Origin: Winogradskyella pacifica
GTDB taxonomy: Bacteria; Bacteroidota; Bacteroidia; Flavobacteriales; Flavobacteriaceae
Reading direction: 5' to 3'
DNA: 64,000 nt
NCBI RefSeq assembly: GCF_013403915.1
Contig: NZ_JABFDI010000002.1
Span: 1-64,000 of the forward strand
The position numbers and the translations under genes are program-made. Under the pieces are notes generated by a model, which saw only the letters and a list, made by a program, of their open reading frames with translations, searched no databases and was not told the DNA's origin. Positions 54,697 through 63,762 of the stretch are shown piece by piece. Within the stretch, counting starts at the first letter, position 1. Each line of letters opens with the position of its first letter.

Positions 54697-54822
54697 TTCT
54701 TAGTCTGTAAGTCAGATTTTTACATTTTTACATTACCGTTCGTCGAATAAATGGTTCATTTTGTCGACCAATTGTAGGATTTTTATATATTGCCGCCCCA
54801 ATCAATTAAAAATAACCTACTT

Positions 54823-55203
54823 ATGAAAAATGTTAGACTTATGTTTTTGCTTTTGCTTATGGTGAATTGTACAACAGATTCACCCGAAATACAGGAAAGG
54901 CCAGATGATTTAAATTATCAAGTACTCAATTGTATCGATGATTTACCACAACTTAAAATTACAAACAACGGTACGGACAGTTTTGATTTTGCCATTTACG
55001 GACAAGATTATAGCCAACTGTATTCCCAGGCATTATCCACGTCAGAAAATACCGGTTGGCTCGAAGTGTCCAATTACGAAGTTATTGTTGTAGCAACAAA
55101 TGACGTTGTTTACGGGCAAAAATTGGAATTAACACTTGTGCCTTGTGATGCAATGGAAATAGAGATTGATGTAAACAATGGACTAATACTTGTGGGCATC
55201 TAA
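54823..55203 (+). CDS. Small hypothetical lipoprotein
   Basis: Start taken at 54823 (MKNVRLMFLLLLMVNC), giving 126 aa and an SPII signal with Cys16; the frame extends to 54790 but then the signal peptide is poor. The mature part is acidic, begins TTDSPEIQERPDD and contains a beta-rich stretch, with two further cysteines (LNCIDDLP and LVPCDAME). No family recognised. A strong terminator follows at 55275-55306. Confidence 0.75.
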   Translation: MKNVRLMFLLLLMVNCTTDSPEIQERPDDLNYQVLNCIDDLPQLKITNNGTDSFDFAIYGQDYSQLYSQALSTSENTGWLEVSNYEVIVVATNDVVYGQKLELTLVPCDAMEIEIDVNNGLILVGI

Positions 55204-55274
55204 AAAAAATTACACTATATAAATGCGCTTATCTTTTTCTTATAAAAGGGGAAGTATCGTTTATATGATAAGTT

Positions 55275-55306
55275 AAAAAAAGCACCCAATCTCGGGTGCT
55301 TTTTTT
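55275..55306. terminator. Strong intrinsic terminator
   Basis: Seven A, stem AGCACCC (55281-55287), loop AATCTC, stem GGGTGCT (55294-55300), then six T. It ends the small lipoprotein transcript on the + strand and would also work on the opposite strand. Confidence 0.85.
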
Positions 55307-55607
55307 GTGAGAATTTTAAATTTAGTTTCTTTAAAAAGAATAAGTATGCTATTATTAATGGTGATTAACACAAAAATAATACTATTATAAATTGAAAAAC
55401 AACCTGTGCTTTTAGTCCTTGATGTTCTGTTTTAAAAAATTCTTTAATTCAACATTAATTGATGTTTTATTCCCAAATATTTAAGTCAAAGTCAACGCTT
55501 TTAAATAGGATTTACGGTGTTTTATTATCGTTAATGTCTTTTAATACAGTGTTTTGAAAAATAATTCAAATATTTAAAAAAAAAGATTAACGTATTAAAA
55601 AATAATA

Positions 55608-55615
55608 TACATTTG
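55608..55615 (+). promoter_or_regulatory. -7 promoter element of the polyamine operon
   Basis: TACATTTG is a full match to TAnnTTTG. It lies 69 bases before the short ORF and 290 bases before speA, so the speA mRNA would have a long leader containing that ORF. A TTA rather than TTG stands near the -33 position. Confidence 0.5.
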
Positions 55616-55684
55616 TAATGAAATTGGTGTCGATCTAACGAGATTATAAAGTCAATTTTAGCTGAACAATTGAAACATGTTTTT

Positions 55685-55837
55685 ATGTTCGGGTTCTTGA
55701 AAATTAGGAAGTCATATTCAAGAGCAGCTTATAGATTAAGTAACCGAATTTTAGAGCTAACTTCCGCATCTGCGATTGCTGCTAGTCAGCATATTTATGG
55801 TTTTGTACCTACTACACAAAGCCAAATTCAGGTATGA
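55685..55837 (+). CDS. Short ORF (50 aa) in the leader of speA
   Basis: ATG to TGA, 51 codons; the product begins MFGFLKIRKSYSRAAYRLSN and ends TTQSQIQV. It has a basic N-terminal half with four arginines in residues 8-21 and a small-residue-rich middle (SASAIAAS). No family recognised. It ends 68 bases before speA, downstream of a good -7 element. It could be a small protein, or a leader peptide that links arginine or polyamine supply to speA expression; neither is shown. Confidence 0.4.
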   Translation: MFGFLKIRKSYSRAAYRLSNRILELTSASAIAASQHIYGFVPTTQSQIQV

Positions 55838-55905
55838 TATAACGTAACCTTAACACTTTTTACGCTTATATTTTTTAATTTACACTTGAATATTTACTTT
55901 ATAAT

Positions 55906-57354
55906 ATGAATAATAAATATATTGATCTGATCGATCAATCCTTTCACTTTCCACAAGATGAATTTAAACTTGAGGATAAACAACTGCATTTCCATGATAT
56001 TGACCTAATGAAATTGGTTGAAGAACATGGCGTGCCATTAAAATTTACATATTTACCTCAGATATCTAATAACATTCAACGTGCAAAGACGTGGTTTGCC
56101 GATGCCTTTAAAAAGCATGATTATAAAGGCAAATACAACTATTGCTACTGTACTAAAAGCTCGCACTTTAAACATGTTTTAGATGAAGCTTTAACGAATG
56201 ATATTCATATTGAAACCTCTTCTGCTTTTGATATCGATATTGTAAAAGCACTTAAAAAAGAAGGTAAAATTACAGATAAAACGTTTGTATTAAGTAACGG
56301 TTTTAAACGTGAACAATACGTAACTAATATTGCTGATCTTATTAATAGTGGTCATAAAAATTGCATCCCTATTATAGATAATTATGAGGAAATCGATTTG
56401 TTATCTGAAGAAATAGATGGAAAATTCCAAGTTGGAATCAGAATCGCTTCAGAAGAAGAGCCTAAGTTTGAGTTTTACACGTCTCGTTTAGGAATTGGCT
56501 ATAAAAATATTGTACCTTTTTATAAAAATCAAATTCAAGATAATAAAAAAGTAGAGTTGAAGATGCTTCATTTCTTTATCAATACAGGGATTAGAGATAA
56601 TGCGTATTATTGGAATGAATTGCACAAATGTTTAAAGGTGTACACGTCTTTAAAGCGAATTTGTCCAACTTTAGATAGTTTAAATATCGGAGGAGGCTTT
56701 CCGATTAAAAACTCATTGGCTTTCGATTTTGATTATGCCTATATGGTTGATGAAATTGTGAATCAAATCAAACTAGTTTGTGAAGAAGAAGAGGTAGATA
56801 CACCAAATATCTTTACTGAATTTGGAAGTTTTACCGTTGGCGAAAGTGGAGGAGCATTGTATAAAATCTTATACCAAAAGCAACAGAATGATCGTGAAAA
56901 ATGGAACATGATTAATTCATCTTTCATTACTACATTACCAGATACTTGGGCAATTAACAAGCGTTTTATAATGTTGCCTATTAACCGTTGGCACGATAGT
57001 TATGAGCGTGTCCTTTTGGGAGGTTTAACTTGCGATAGTGACGATTATTATAACAGTGAGCAGCATACTAATGCTATTTATTTGCCTAAATACAATAAAG
57101 ACAAACCATTATATATCGGCTTTTTTAATACAGGAGCTTACCAAGAAACGATAGGAGGTTTTGGTGGCTTGCAGCATTGTTTAATTCCAACTCCAAAACA
57201 TATTTTAATTCAACGTGATGCCGATGGGAATTTAAACACAAGAGTATTCGCGGAGCAACAAAAAAGTGAAAACCTGTTAGGTATTTTGGGCTATGAGCCA
57301 GAAACTAAAGTCGAAAAGGCTAAGTCTAGTTCGATTTCAAAATCAAAAATTTAA
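55906..57354 (+). CDS. speA: Biosynthetic arginine decarboxylase, PLP fold III
   Basis: 482 aa. Catalyses arginine to agmatine. The PLP-binding lysine is Lys84 in YCYCTKSSH; the barrel continues with HIETSSAFDIDIVKAL, LHFFINTGIRDNAYYWNEL and the Gly-rich SLNIGGGFPIKNSLAF (phosphate site). The C-terminal beta domain contains LLGGLTCDSDDYY with the catalytic cysteine and TGAYQETIGGFGG. The last 15 residues are a Ser/Lys tail. The short Bacteroidota type differs from the 630-aa E. coli enzyme. Agmatinase follows after 33 bases. Confidence 0.93.
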   Translation: MNNKYIDLIDQSFHFPQDEFKLEDKQLHFHDIDLMKLVEEHGVPLKFTYLPQISNNIQRAKTWFADAFKKHDYKGKYNYCYCTKSSHFKHVLDEALTNDIHIETSSAFDIDIVKALKKEGKITDKTFVLSNGFKREQYVTNIADLINSGHKNCIPIIDNYEEIDLLSEEIDGKFQVGIRIASEEEPKFEFYTSRLGIGYKNIVPFYKNQIQDNKKVELKMLHFFINTGIRDNAYYWNELHKCLKVYTSLKRICPTLDSLNIGGGFPIKNSLAFDFDYAYMVDEIVNQIKLVCEEEEVDTPNIFTEFGSFTVGESGGALYKILYQKQQNDREKWNMINSSFITTLPDTWAINKRFIMLPINRWHDSYERVLLGGLTCDSDDYYNSEQHTNAIYLPKYNKDKPLYIGFFNTGAYQETIGGFGGLQHCLIPTPKHILIQRDADGNLNTRVFAEQQKSENLLGILGYEPETKVEKAKSSSISKSKI

Positions 57355-57387
57355 ATTAAATTTCTAATTACTTAGAATAACTTAATA

Positions 57388-58329
57388 ATGAAAACAAAAA
57401 CTTACGCTGGTATTCCAGAAGAATTAGCAAAATTAGAAACTGCTAAAATTGTATTAATCCCTGTACCTTATGATGGTACAAGTACATGGCAAAAAGGAGC
57501 TGATAAAGGTCCTGATGCGTTTTTAGATGCTTCAGAAAATATGGAGCTCTATGATATTGAAACAAGTTCTGAAGTGTATCAACAAGGTGTGTTTTTAGCA
57601 GATCCTGTTACTGAAAATGCGTCGCCAGAAGCGATGGTTGAAGCGGTACATCAAGCCACTAAAAAATACATTAAGAAGAACAAATTTGTAACGGTTTTTG
57701 GGGGTGAGCATTCAGTATCTATCGGAACCATTAGAGCATTCAATGAAATGTTTGACGATATCACCGTTTTACATATCGATGCGCATGCCGATTTACGCGA
57801 AAGCTACGAAGGTTCTACATGTAACCATGCGTGTGCCGTTTATGAAGCGAGCCAAACAACGAACTTAATCCAAGTTGGTATTCGTTCAATGGACATCATT
57901 GAGAAAACAGTAATGGACGAGGAGAAAACATATTTCGCTCACGAAATGGCTGTTGATGACAGTTGGATGGATTCTGCAATTGACCAAATGACAGATAATG
58001 TGTTTATCACATTTGATTTGGATGCTTTTGATCCTTCAATAATGCCAAGCACAGGAACACCAGAACCGGGAGGTTTATTATATTATGAAACACTCGAATT
58101 CTTAAAGCAAGTATTCGAAGAAAAGAATGTCGTTGGATTTGACATTGTAGAATTATGCCCAAATGAAAATGAAAAATCATCAGATTTCTTAGCGGCTAAA
58201 TTGTACTACAAAATGTTGAGCTACAAATTTAGAGACCAAAATATTGAAGATGGTTTCGAAAGCAATTTCAACGACTCAAATAACTCAGGAAATAAAAAAT
58301 CTAAATTTGATACAGAAGATGACTACTAA
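57388..58329 (+). CDS. speB: Agmatinase
   Basis: 313 aa, ureohydrolase fold. Metal ligands: His108 (GGEHSVS), Asp131, His133 and Asp135 (HIDAHADLR), Asp210 and Asp212 (FDLDAFDP). It hydrolyses agmatine to putrescine and urea. A hydrophilic Asn/Ser-rich acidic tail of about 25 residues follows the fold. The stop codon overlaps the start of the next gene by 11 bases, which indicates coupled translation. Confidence 0.93.
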   Translation: MKTKTYAGIPEELAKLETAKIVLIPVPYDGTSTWQKGADKGPDAFLDASENMELYDIETSSEVYQQGVFLADPVTENASPEAMVEAVHQATKKYIKKNKFVTVFGGEHSVSIGTIRAFNEMFDDITVLHIDAHADLRESYEGSTCNHACAVYEASQTTNLIQVGIRSMDIIEKTVMDEEKTYFAHEMAVDDSWMDSAIDQMTDNVFITFDLDAFDPSIMPSTGTPEPGGLLYYETLEFLKQVFEEKNVVGFDIVELCPNENEKSSDFLAAKLYYKMLSYKFRDQNIEDGFESNFNDSNNSGNKKSKFDTEDDY

Positions 58330-59296
58330 TAAAGGAGAAATTTCAAAATTTATAGAAAAGTATTATTTACACTTTAATGCAGCGGCTTTGGTTGATGCAG
58401 CGAAGGGGTATGAAGATCAGTTAAATTCTGGAGCAAAGATGTTAGTGTCTTTAGCGGGTGCCATGAGTACTGCAGAATTAGGTAAGATTTTCGCTGAAAT
58501 GATTCGTAAAGATAAGGTGCAAATAGTGTCTTGTACTGGTGCGAATTTAGAAGAGGATATCATGAATTTAGTAGCACATAGCCATTATAAACGTGTGCCT
58601 AACTACAGAGATTTAACTCCTCAGGATGAGTGGGATTTATTAGAGAAAGGCTTAAACCGTGTCACAGATACATGTATTCCTGAAGAGGAAGCCTTTAGAC
58701 GTATACAAGAACATATCGTTAAAATATGGAAAGATGCCGAAGCTAAAGGTGAACGTTACCTTCCGCATGAATATATGTACAAATTGTTATTGTCTGGTGT
58801 TTTAGAAGAGCATTACGAAATAGACCTTAAGGATTCTTGGATGTATGCAGCCGCAGAGAAAAACCTTCCTATTATTTGTCCAGGTTGGGAAGATAGTACT
58901 ATGGGGAATATTTTTGCAAGCTACGTGCTTAAAGGAGAATTGAAAGCAAGCACCATGAAATCTGGTATTGAATACATGACATTTTTAGCCGATTGGTACA
59001 CAAATAATTCGCAAAATGGTATCGGATTCTTCCAAATTGGAGGAGGTATTGCTGGTGATTTTCCGATTTGTGTCGTACCAATGTTATATCAAGATATGGA
59101 ACGTCCGGAAACACCTTTCTGGAGCTATTTCTGTCAAATTAGCGATAGTACAACTAGTTACGGGTCGTACTCTGGAGCGGTGCCAAATGAGAAAATTACT
59201 TGGGGTAAATTAGATATTAATACCCCTAAATTCATCATTGAGAGTGATGCTACTATTGTTGCACCTTTAATTTTTGCTTATCTTTTAGATATGTAA
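58319..59296 (+). CDS. Deoxyhypusine-synthase-like enzyme, probable polyamine aminobutyltransferase
   Basis: 325 aa from the ATG at 58319 (MTTNKGEISKFIEKYY); the frame is open back to 58244, but that part overlaps agmatinase out of frame. The deoxyhypusine synthase fold is clear: VSLAGAMSTAELGKIFAEMI (44-63), IVSCTGANLEEDIMN (69-83), GFFQIGGGIAGDFPIC (233-248), and the active-site lysine in ITWGKL (about Lys297). Bacteria lack eIF5A, and in this family some members act as homospermidine synthases. Here, right after putrescine formation, use of putrescine or spermidine is the likely job; the exact product is unknown. Its stop overlaps the next start (TAATG). Confidence 0.88.
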   Translation: MTTNKGEISKFIEKYYLHFNAAALVDAAKGYEDQLNSGAKMLVSLAGAMSTAELGKIFAEMIRKDKVQIVSCTGANLEEDIMNLVAHSHYKRVPNYRDLTPQDEWDLLEKGLNRVTDTCIPEEEAFRRIQEHIVKIWKDAEAKGERYLPHEYMYKLLLSGVLEEHYEIDLKDSWMYAAAEKNLPIICPGWEDSTMGNIFASYVLKGELKASTMKSGIEYMTFLADWYTNNSQNGIGFFQIGGGIAGDFPICVVPMLYQDMERPETPFWSYFCQISDSTTSYGSYSGAVPNEKITWGKLDINTPKFIIESDATIVAPLIFAYLLDM

Positions 59297-60828
59297 TGGA
59301 AGAGCATAGAATTGATAATATAGAATTAAGTTTTTTAACGGTTGGTGATTTTGAAGAATTAAAATCAGCAACCTTAGAAGCGTATGGTGGTGTTCTAAAT
59401 TCCTATTGGAAAAAGGACCATATTGCACGTTTGACTTCTATTTTTTCTGAAGGGCAGGTGGTTATTCGCATCGACGGTCAATTGGCAGGTTGTGCCTTAT
59501 CTTTAATTGTAGATTACGATAAGATTGATGATAACCATACCTACGCGGACATTATAGAAGGTGATAAATTTAAAAATCACGATCCTGATGGAGATGTGCT
59601 TTATGGAATTGATGTTTTTATAAAACCAGAATTTAGAGGCTTACGTTTAGGACGTCGTTTATATGATTACCGAAAAGAATTATGCGAAAACCTAAATTTA
59701 AAAGGAATTGTATTTGGAGGTAGAATGCCAAATTATTACAAGTATAAAGATCAATATTCACCAAAAGAATACATTCAGAAAGTAAAACATAAGGAGATTC
59801 ACGATCCGGTTTTAAACTTTCAGACGTCTAATGATTTTCATCCAATTCGGATTATAAAAGGGTATTTAGAAGGAGATACAGCGTCTAGTGAGTATGCGGT
59901 GTTAATGGAGTGGGATAATATTTATTATACCAAGCCTAATAAAAAAGCAAGTAGTGTTAAAACTGTAGTCCGTCTAGGTTTAATTCAGTGGCAAATGCGA
60001 CCATATAGTGGCTTAGATGACTTAATGCAGCAAGTAGAATACTTCGTAGATAGTGTTTCTGCGTATCGTTCAGATTTTGCGGTGTTTCCTGAGTTTTTCA
60101 ATGCACCATTGATGGCTAAGTATAATCATATGCACGAGCCACAAGCGATTAGAGAACTAGCAAGTTATACGCAGACTATTGTAGAGAGAATGCAGCAATT
60201 ATCAATTTCTTACAATATCAATATCATTACGGGTAGTATGCCTGAAGTTGTTGATGATGTGCTTTATAATGTGGGGTATTTATGTCGTAGAGATGGAAGT
60301 TTAGAGCGTTATGAAAAAATTCATGTGACCCCAGACGAAGCTAAAGTTTGGGGAATGCAACGAGGTCATCAGTTAAAAACCTTTGAAACGGACGCTGGAA
60401 AAATTGGAGTTTTAATTTGCTATGATTCTGAATTCCCTGAATTATCAAGGTTATTAGCAGATGAAGGTATGGATATTTTATTTGTTCCGTTTTTAACAGA
60501 TACCCAAAATGGTTATTCTAGAGTACGTTTGTGTGCGCAAGCAAGAGCTATAGAAAACGAATGTTATGTTGCTATTGCTGGTAGTGTTGGTAACTTACCA
60601 AATGTAAATAATATGGATATTCAGTATGCGCAATCGGCTGTTTTTACGCCTTGTGACTTTTCATTCCCTAGTAATGGTATAAAAGCAGAAACGACACCAA
60701 ACACAGAAATGATATTGGTTGCTGATGTAGATTTGGGATTATTAAGAGAATTACATTCCTTTGGAGCGGTGAAAAATTTAAAAGATCGTAGAAAAGATTT
60801 TTATGATGTTATTCGAGTAAACAAATAA
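59296..60828 (+). CDS. GNAT acetyltransferase fused to nitrilase-family amidohydrolase
   Basis: 510 aa. Residues 1-210 are a GNAT domain (VLYGIDVFIKPEFRGLRLGRRLYDYR, split at 101-126, holds the acetyl-CoA loop). Residues 222-510 are a carbon-nitrogen hydrolase with the triad Glu266 (FPEFF), Lys341 (RYEKIHV) and Cys375 (LICYDSEFPE). The start codon overlaps the stop of the DHS-like gene. Fusions of this kind are known in Bacteroidota. In this operon it may act on N-carbamoyl- or N-acyl-polyamines or similar amides, but this is inference. Confidence 0.9.
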   Translation: MEEHRIDNIELSFLTVGDFEELKSATLEAYGGVLNSYWKKDHIARLTSIFSEGQVVIRIDGQLAGCALSLIVDYDKIDDNHTYADIIEGDKFKNHDPDGDVLYGIDVFIKPEFRGLRLGRRLYDYRKELCENLNLKGIVFGGRMPNYYKYKDQYSPKEYIQKVKHKEIHDPVLNFQTSNDFHPIRIIKGYLEGDTASSEYAVLMEWDNIYYTKPNKKASSVKTVVRLGLIQWQMRPYSGLDDLMQQVEYFVDSVSAYRSDFAVFPEFFNAPLMAKYNHMHEPQAIRELASYTQTIVERMQQLSISYNINIITGSMPEVVDDVLYNVGYLCRRDGSLERYEKIHVTPDEAKVWGMQRGHQLKTFETDAGKIGVLICYDSEFPELSRLLADEGMDILFVPFLTDTQNGYSRVRLCAQARAIENECYVAIAGSVGNLPNVNNMDIQYAQSAVFTPCDFSFPSNGIKAETTPNTEMILVADVDLGLLRELHSFGAVKNLKDRRKDFYDVIRVNK

Positions 60829-60962
60829 GTATTATATTTAAAAAAAAATTAGCATCAGAAATAGTATTACAAATGAAATAGCCGCTGCTAAAAGTTTATC
60901 ACGGAGAATTAATTTTGAAATAACTATAACATCTGACATATAGAAAAAATAGAATTTACCTA

Positions 60963-61289
60963 ATGAAACCAAAAGACGCACATTTAAAACGAGTTATAGT
61001 TGATTTTAAAAAATTGACACCAGAAATTTTGTCCCTTCTGGTTGAAAAATATCCTGATGGATATGACGACGATAATGTTATCTCGTTTAAAAATGCAAAA
61101 AACGAAACAGTCGAAGCCGTAGAAGTTACCACAGAAGATACCAAGTATTTGGTAAAAGTGAGTACGAAACTAGAGCAGACCATGGAAAATTACGACGAAG
61201 ACGATTATGAAGACTTCGAAGATGACGATCCGGATGCTGTTGTAGATCCAGATTTAGAGCCTGGAGCAGAGGACGAAGATTTCGATTAA
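60963..61289 (+). CDS. Small acidic conserved-type hypothetical protein
   Basis: 108 aa. Residues 1-40 are basic (MKPKDAHLKRVIVDFKKLTP), 41-72 neutral and 73-108 strongly acidic, with runs of Asp/Glu up to the end. No signal peptide or known motif. It lies 134 bases after the nitrilase fusion. The charge split suggests it binds another protein or nucleic acid, but nothing more can be said. I have seen similar proteins labelled DNA primase in related genomes; nothing here supports that. Confidence 0.7.
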   Translation: MKPKDAHLKRVIVDFKKLTPEILSLLVEKYPDGYDDDNVISFKNAKNETVEAVEVTTEDTKYLVKVSTKLEQTMENYDEDDYEDFEDDDPDAVVDPDLEPGAEDEDFD

Positions 61290-61410
61290 AGTTTAGTTTA
61301 GTTGAAACTAATTTTGTAATTTACTATAAGATTTCAACTTAACTTTTTGGCCTACTAAAAGTTAAGTTGAACTTTAAATTAAAATTGTGTAAATTTTAAA
61401 TGGTTGAATT

Positions 61411-61824
61411 ATGGAATCATCATTTCACATGTCATTACCATGTTTAAGTGTAGAAGACACAAAAAACTTTTATACTAACAATATTGGCGCTTCTATAGGA
61501 AGAACTAGTGAGAACTGGTTGGATATAAATTTATTTAATCATCAACTCACTTTTATTCAAGCCGAAAAATTCAATTTCAATAGTCCAAATTATGTGTTTG
61601 AAGGTAAGTTATTACCCTCATTTCATTTTGGTGTTATTATCGATGTTGAAAAATGGGGAGAACTCTATGCTAAACTGAATCATTTGAATTTAAAAGTGGT
61701 CACTCAAACCACATTTTTAAAAGATAAAATAGGCGAACATTTGTCGTTTTTTATCAAAGATCCAAATGATTACATGTTAGAATTTAAGAGTTTTAAAGAT
61801 TCTAAAGAAATTTTTAATATATAA
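61411..61824 (+). CDS. VOC/glyoxalase-like family protein
   Basis: 137 aa of the vicinal-oxygen-chelate fold: two beta-alpha-beta-beta-beta units, with FHMSLPCLSVEDTKNFYTNN opening the first and FHFGVIIDVEKWGELYAKLN opening the second; the end FFIKDPNDYMLEFKSF gives a possible Glu ligand. His6 and His71 may be the other metal ligands. The function is unknown; the family includes dioxygenases, glyoxalases and drug-binding proteins. Confidence 0.85.
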   Translation: MESSFHMSLPCLSVEDTKNFYTNNIGASIGRTSENWLDINLFNHQLTFIQAEKFNFNSPNYVFEGKLLPSFHFGVIIDVEKWGELYAKLNHLNLKVVTQTTFLKDKIGEHLSFFIKDPNDYMLEFKSFKDSKEIFNI

Positions 61825-61994
61825 TTGTTACTATTTACTTAGTCCGATACAGAAAAATAAACGTCACACATATCCACGCAATTATAACCAAGAGGTTGTA
61901 ATCTAAAAGCATTTGGGCTTGAGGTGGCAAATTCCCAAAACCACAATCTATATTTAAAACATGCTGATGACATTCAGCATAAAAATTAAACGCA

Positions 61995-62366
61995 ATGAAT
62001 ACAAAAAAAATTACAGTATTTGTGCTTCTAGTAATGGTTTTAAGCGCAAATGCATTTTCAAAAGCAAGTGAAATTATTCAGGAAAAGATAAAAGTAACGA
62101 CCACTGGTATCTTTGATGGTTATGATCCCGATGATGGTTATTCTTTTTTAATTAATGAGGATGCTGACGATGAAGACAGCGAAGAAACAGTATATTTTTC
62201 TGAAATTTCAGAAGAAGCTCTTAAGGCCGTAAACCTAAAGTCTAAGGATTTGGTTGGGAAACGTTTTGAAATCACTTACGAAATTACTGAGTTTGAAGAA
62301 GAAGATGAAAATGGATACACAGAGGTTTACGAAACGTATAAGATAATTCAAATAAAGAAGTTGTAA
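61995..62366 (+). CDS. Small exported hypothetical protein
   Basis: 123 aa. A signal peptide at residues 1-21 (KITVFVLLVMVLSANAFS) precedes an acidic mature part with strongly charged stretches (NEDADDEDSEETVYFSE; EFEEEDENGYTEVYETYK). No cysteine and no lipobox, so periplasmic or secreted. A good terminator follows its stop. No family recognised. Confidence 0.7.
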   Translation: MNTKKITVFVLLVMVLSANAFSKASEIIQEKIKVTTTGIFDGYDPDDGYSFLINEDADDEDSEETVYFSEISEEALKAVNLKSKDLVGKRFEITYEITEFEEEDENGYTEVYETYKIIQIKKL

Positions 62367-62388
62367 TTAATTCTTAACTCATAAAATT

Positions 62389-62419
62389 AGACTACTAGGA
62401 AACTAGTGGTCTTTTTTTT
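62389..62419 (+). terminator. Terminator of the small exported protein gene
   Basis: AGACTACTAG (62389-62398), loop GAAA, CTAGTGGTCT (62403-62412), then seven T. The stem has one G-T pair. The hairpin overlaps the last codons of the convergent glycosyltransferase gene. Confidence 0.8.
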
Positions 62420-63762
62420 ATGAAAACTTCCCAAACAAAAATGGAAAATACTAAGGCATATTCTAAGCCAATAATCCAAAGGTTTTCAGAATAAGTCGCA
62501 TTAGAGTACGCTAAATAACTCAGTACAATCGCTAACGACCAAACTAAAGGGAACTTGTAATTAGTAAATATACTTAGTATAACTAAAGTTGCAATATACC
62601 ATGGGTGCACTGTTGTGCTTAAAAACAAATAGCAGGTTAGCGCTAACAACATCGACGTTGCTAGTTTAGGTAAACTATTGTTCTGTTTTAGGAATGAAAA
62701 ACCTAGGATGATAACGACGGAAATTAGAGGTAGAATTTTACCTATTATAGCAATTTCATTATAGCCGGTTATGGCATATCCAATTGCTCTTAAGAGATAA
62801 TAAATGCTGGCATTAAATTCAAAATTACCAAACCAAAGACCAACTGTTTTAGAATAGTTGGTTACAAATTCCATTGAGAAAAATGGTAAGAATAATAGTA
62901 AGGTTGTGGCGATTACGATGGTGTAAAATGGGATAAGTTTTAAGAGTCCTAATTTCTCAGTTTGCCCTTTCAATTTATTAGAAGTAAACCACCAAAAAAA
63001 CAAAGGCAACAACATTAATGGGATTAATTTTACAGAAATAGAACAAGCCAAAATTACTGCTGCCCATTGCCATTTATGAGTGTGTAATAAATATAATGAC
63101 CAGATTAAGAAAAAAATCATAACACCTTCAAAATGAAGATTACCTGTTAATTCAATTATAATGAATGGATTTAAAATATACCAAAAGATTCTATTTGAGG
63201 GTAGTTTTGAACGTTCTAAAAGTTTCTTTCCAAAGTATAGCGTTCCAATATCTGCGGCTATAATAACGAGTCTTAAACCCATTACAGAGCTTAAGATACT
63301 TTGACCAGGAAATAGATTGGCAATAACAAAGCACAATTGATTTAAAGGAGGGTAATTAGAAAAGTGTGAGGAGCTTAAGCTGCCCATGCCATTGTATAAT
63401 TCCTGAGCGTTATCTACAGGGAATTTTCCACTATTAATAAAAGAATCTGGAGTGTAGAGATATGGGTTAAAGCCTTCGAGAATTAAGCGTCCATCCCAAA
63501 TAAAGCGATAGAAATCTTGTGATAAATTCGGAATCGCGAAAAGAAATAAAACTCTAAAAGCAATTGCAAATAACACTAAAAGTTTAAAGTTAAACCCAGA
63601 CGTCTTAATGATTTTATAGGCAAAAAGAAATAATGCAATATATAGGAGCAACAGTTGTGCGGTGTCCGTGCGAGTTATATGGTAAGCAAACCCTATATAA
63701 AAGATGCAACTAGCAACAAAAAATAGAAATGGAATTTTGTGATATTTCCAAATAGCGATCAC
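62395..63762 (-). CDS. Polytopic glycosyltransferase, mannosyltransferase-like (GT87/DUF2029 type)
   Basis: 455 aa, GTG start at 63762; GTG overlaps the stop codon TGA of the upstream gene, so the two are translationally coupled. About eleven hydrophobic helices. The first periplasmic loop has FYRFIWDGRLILEGFNPYLY (83-102), a hallmark of lipid-linked-sugar transferases with an acidic residue after the helix, and NYPPLNQLCFVIANLFPGQS (136-155) follows. Members transfer mannose or other sugars from a polyprenyl-phosphate carrier. The acceptor is unknown. Confidence 0.82.
   Translation of the reverse strand: MIAIWKYHKIPFLFFVASCIFYIGFAYHITRTDTAQLLLLYIALFLFAYKIIKTSGFNFKLLVLFAIAFRVLFLFAIPNLSQDFYRFIWDGRLILEGFNPYLYTPDSFINSGKFPVDNAQELYNGMGSLSSSHFSNYPPLNQLCFVIANLFPGQSILSSVMGLRLVIIAADIGTLYFGKKLLERSKLPSNRIFWYILNPFIIIELTGNLHFEGVMIFFLIWSLYLLHTHKWQWAAVILACSISVKLIPLMLLPLFFWWFTSNKLKGQTEKLGLLKLIPFYTIVIATTLLLFLPFFSMEFVTNYSKTVGLWFGNFEFNASIYYLLRAIGYAITGYNEIAIIGKILPLISVVIILGFSFLKQNNSLPKLATSMLLALTCYLFLSTTVHPWYIATLVILSIFTNYKFPLVWSLAIVLSYLAYSNATYSENLWIIGLEYALVFSIFVWEVFIKKRPLVS

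Larger units (their letters stand above)
55204..55905. other. Long intergenic region with terminator, promoter and short ORF
   Basis: About 700 bases between the small lipoprotein gene and speA. It holds the terminator at 55275-55306, a -7 element at 55608-55615 and a 50-codon ORF at 55685-55837. The stretch 55310-55600 is AT-rich and shows nothing I can name. Confidence 0.5.

Noticed and set aside
58244..58318. Longer start for the DHS-like gene (25 extra codons)
   Set aside because: The added part overlaps agmatinase out of frame and has no family match; the ATG at 58319 gives the usual N-terminus and a coupled overlap.
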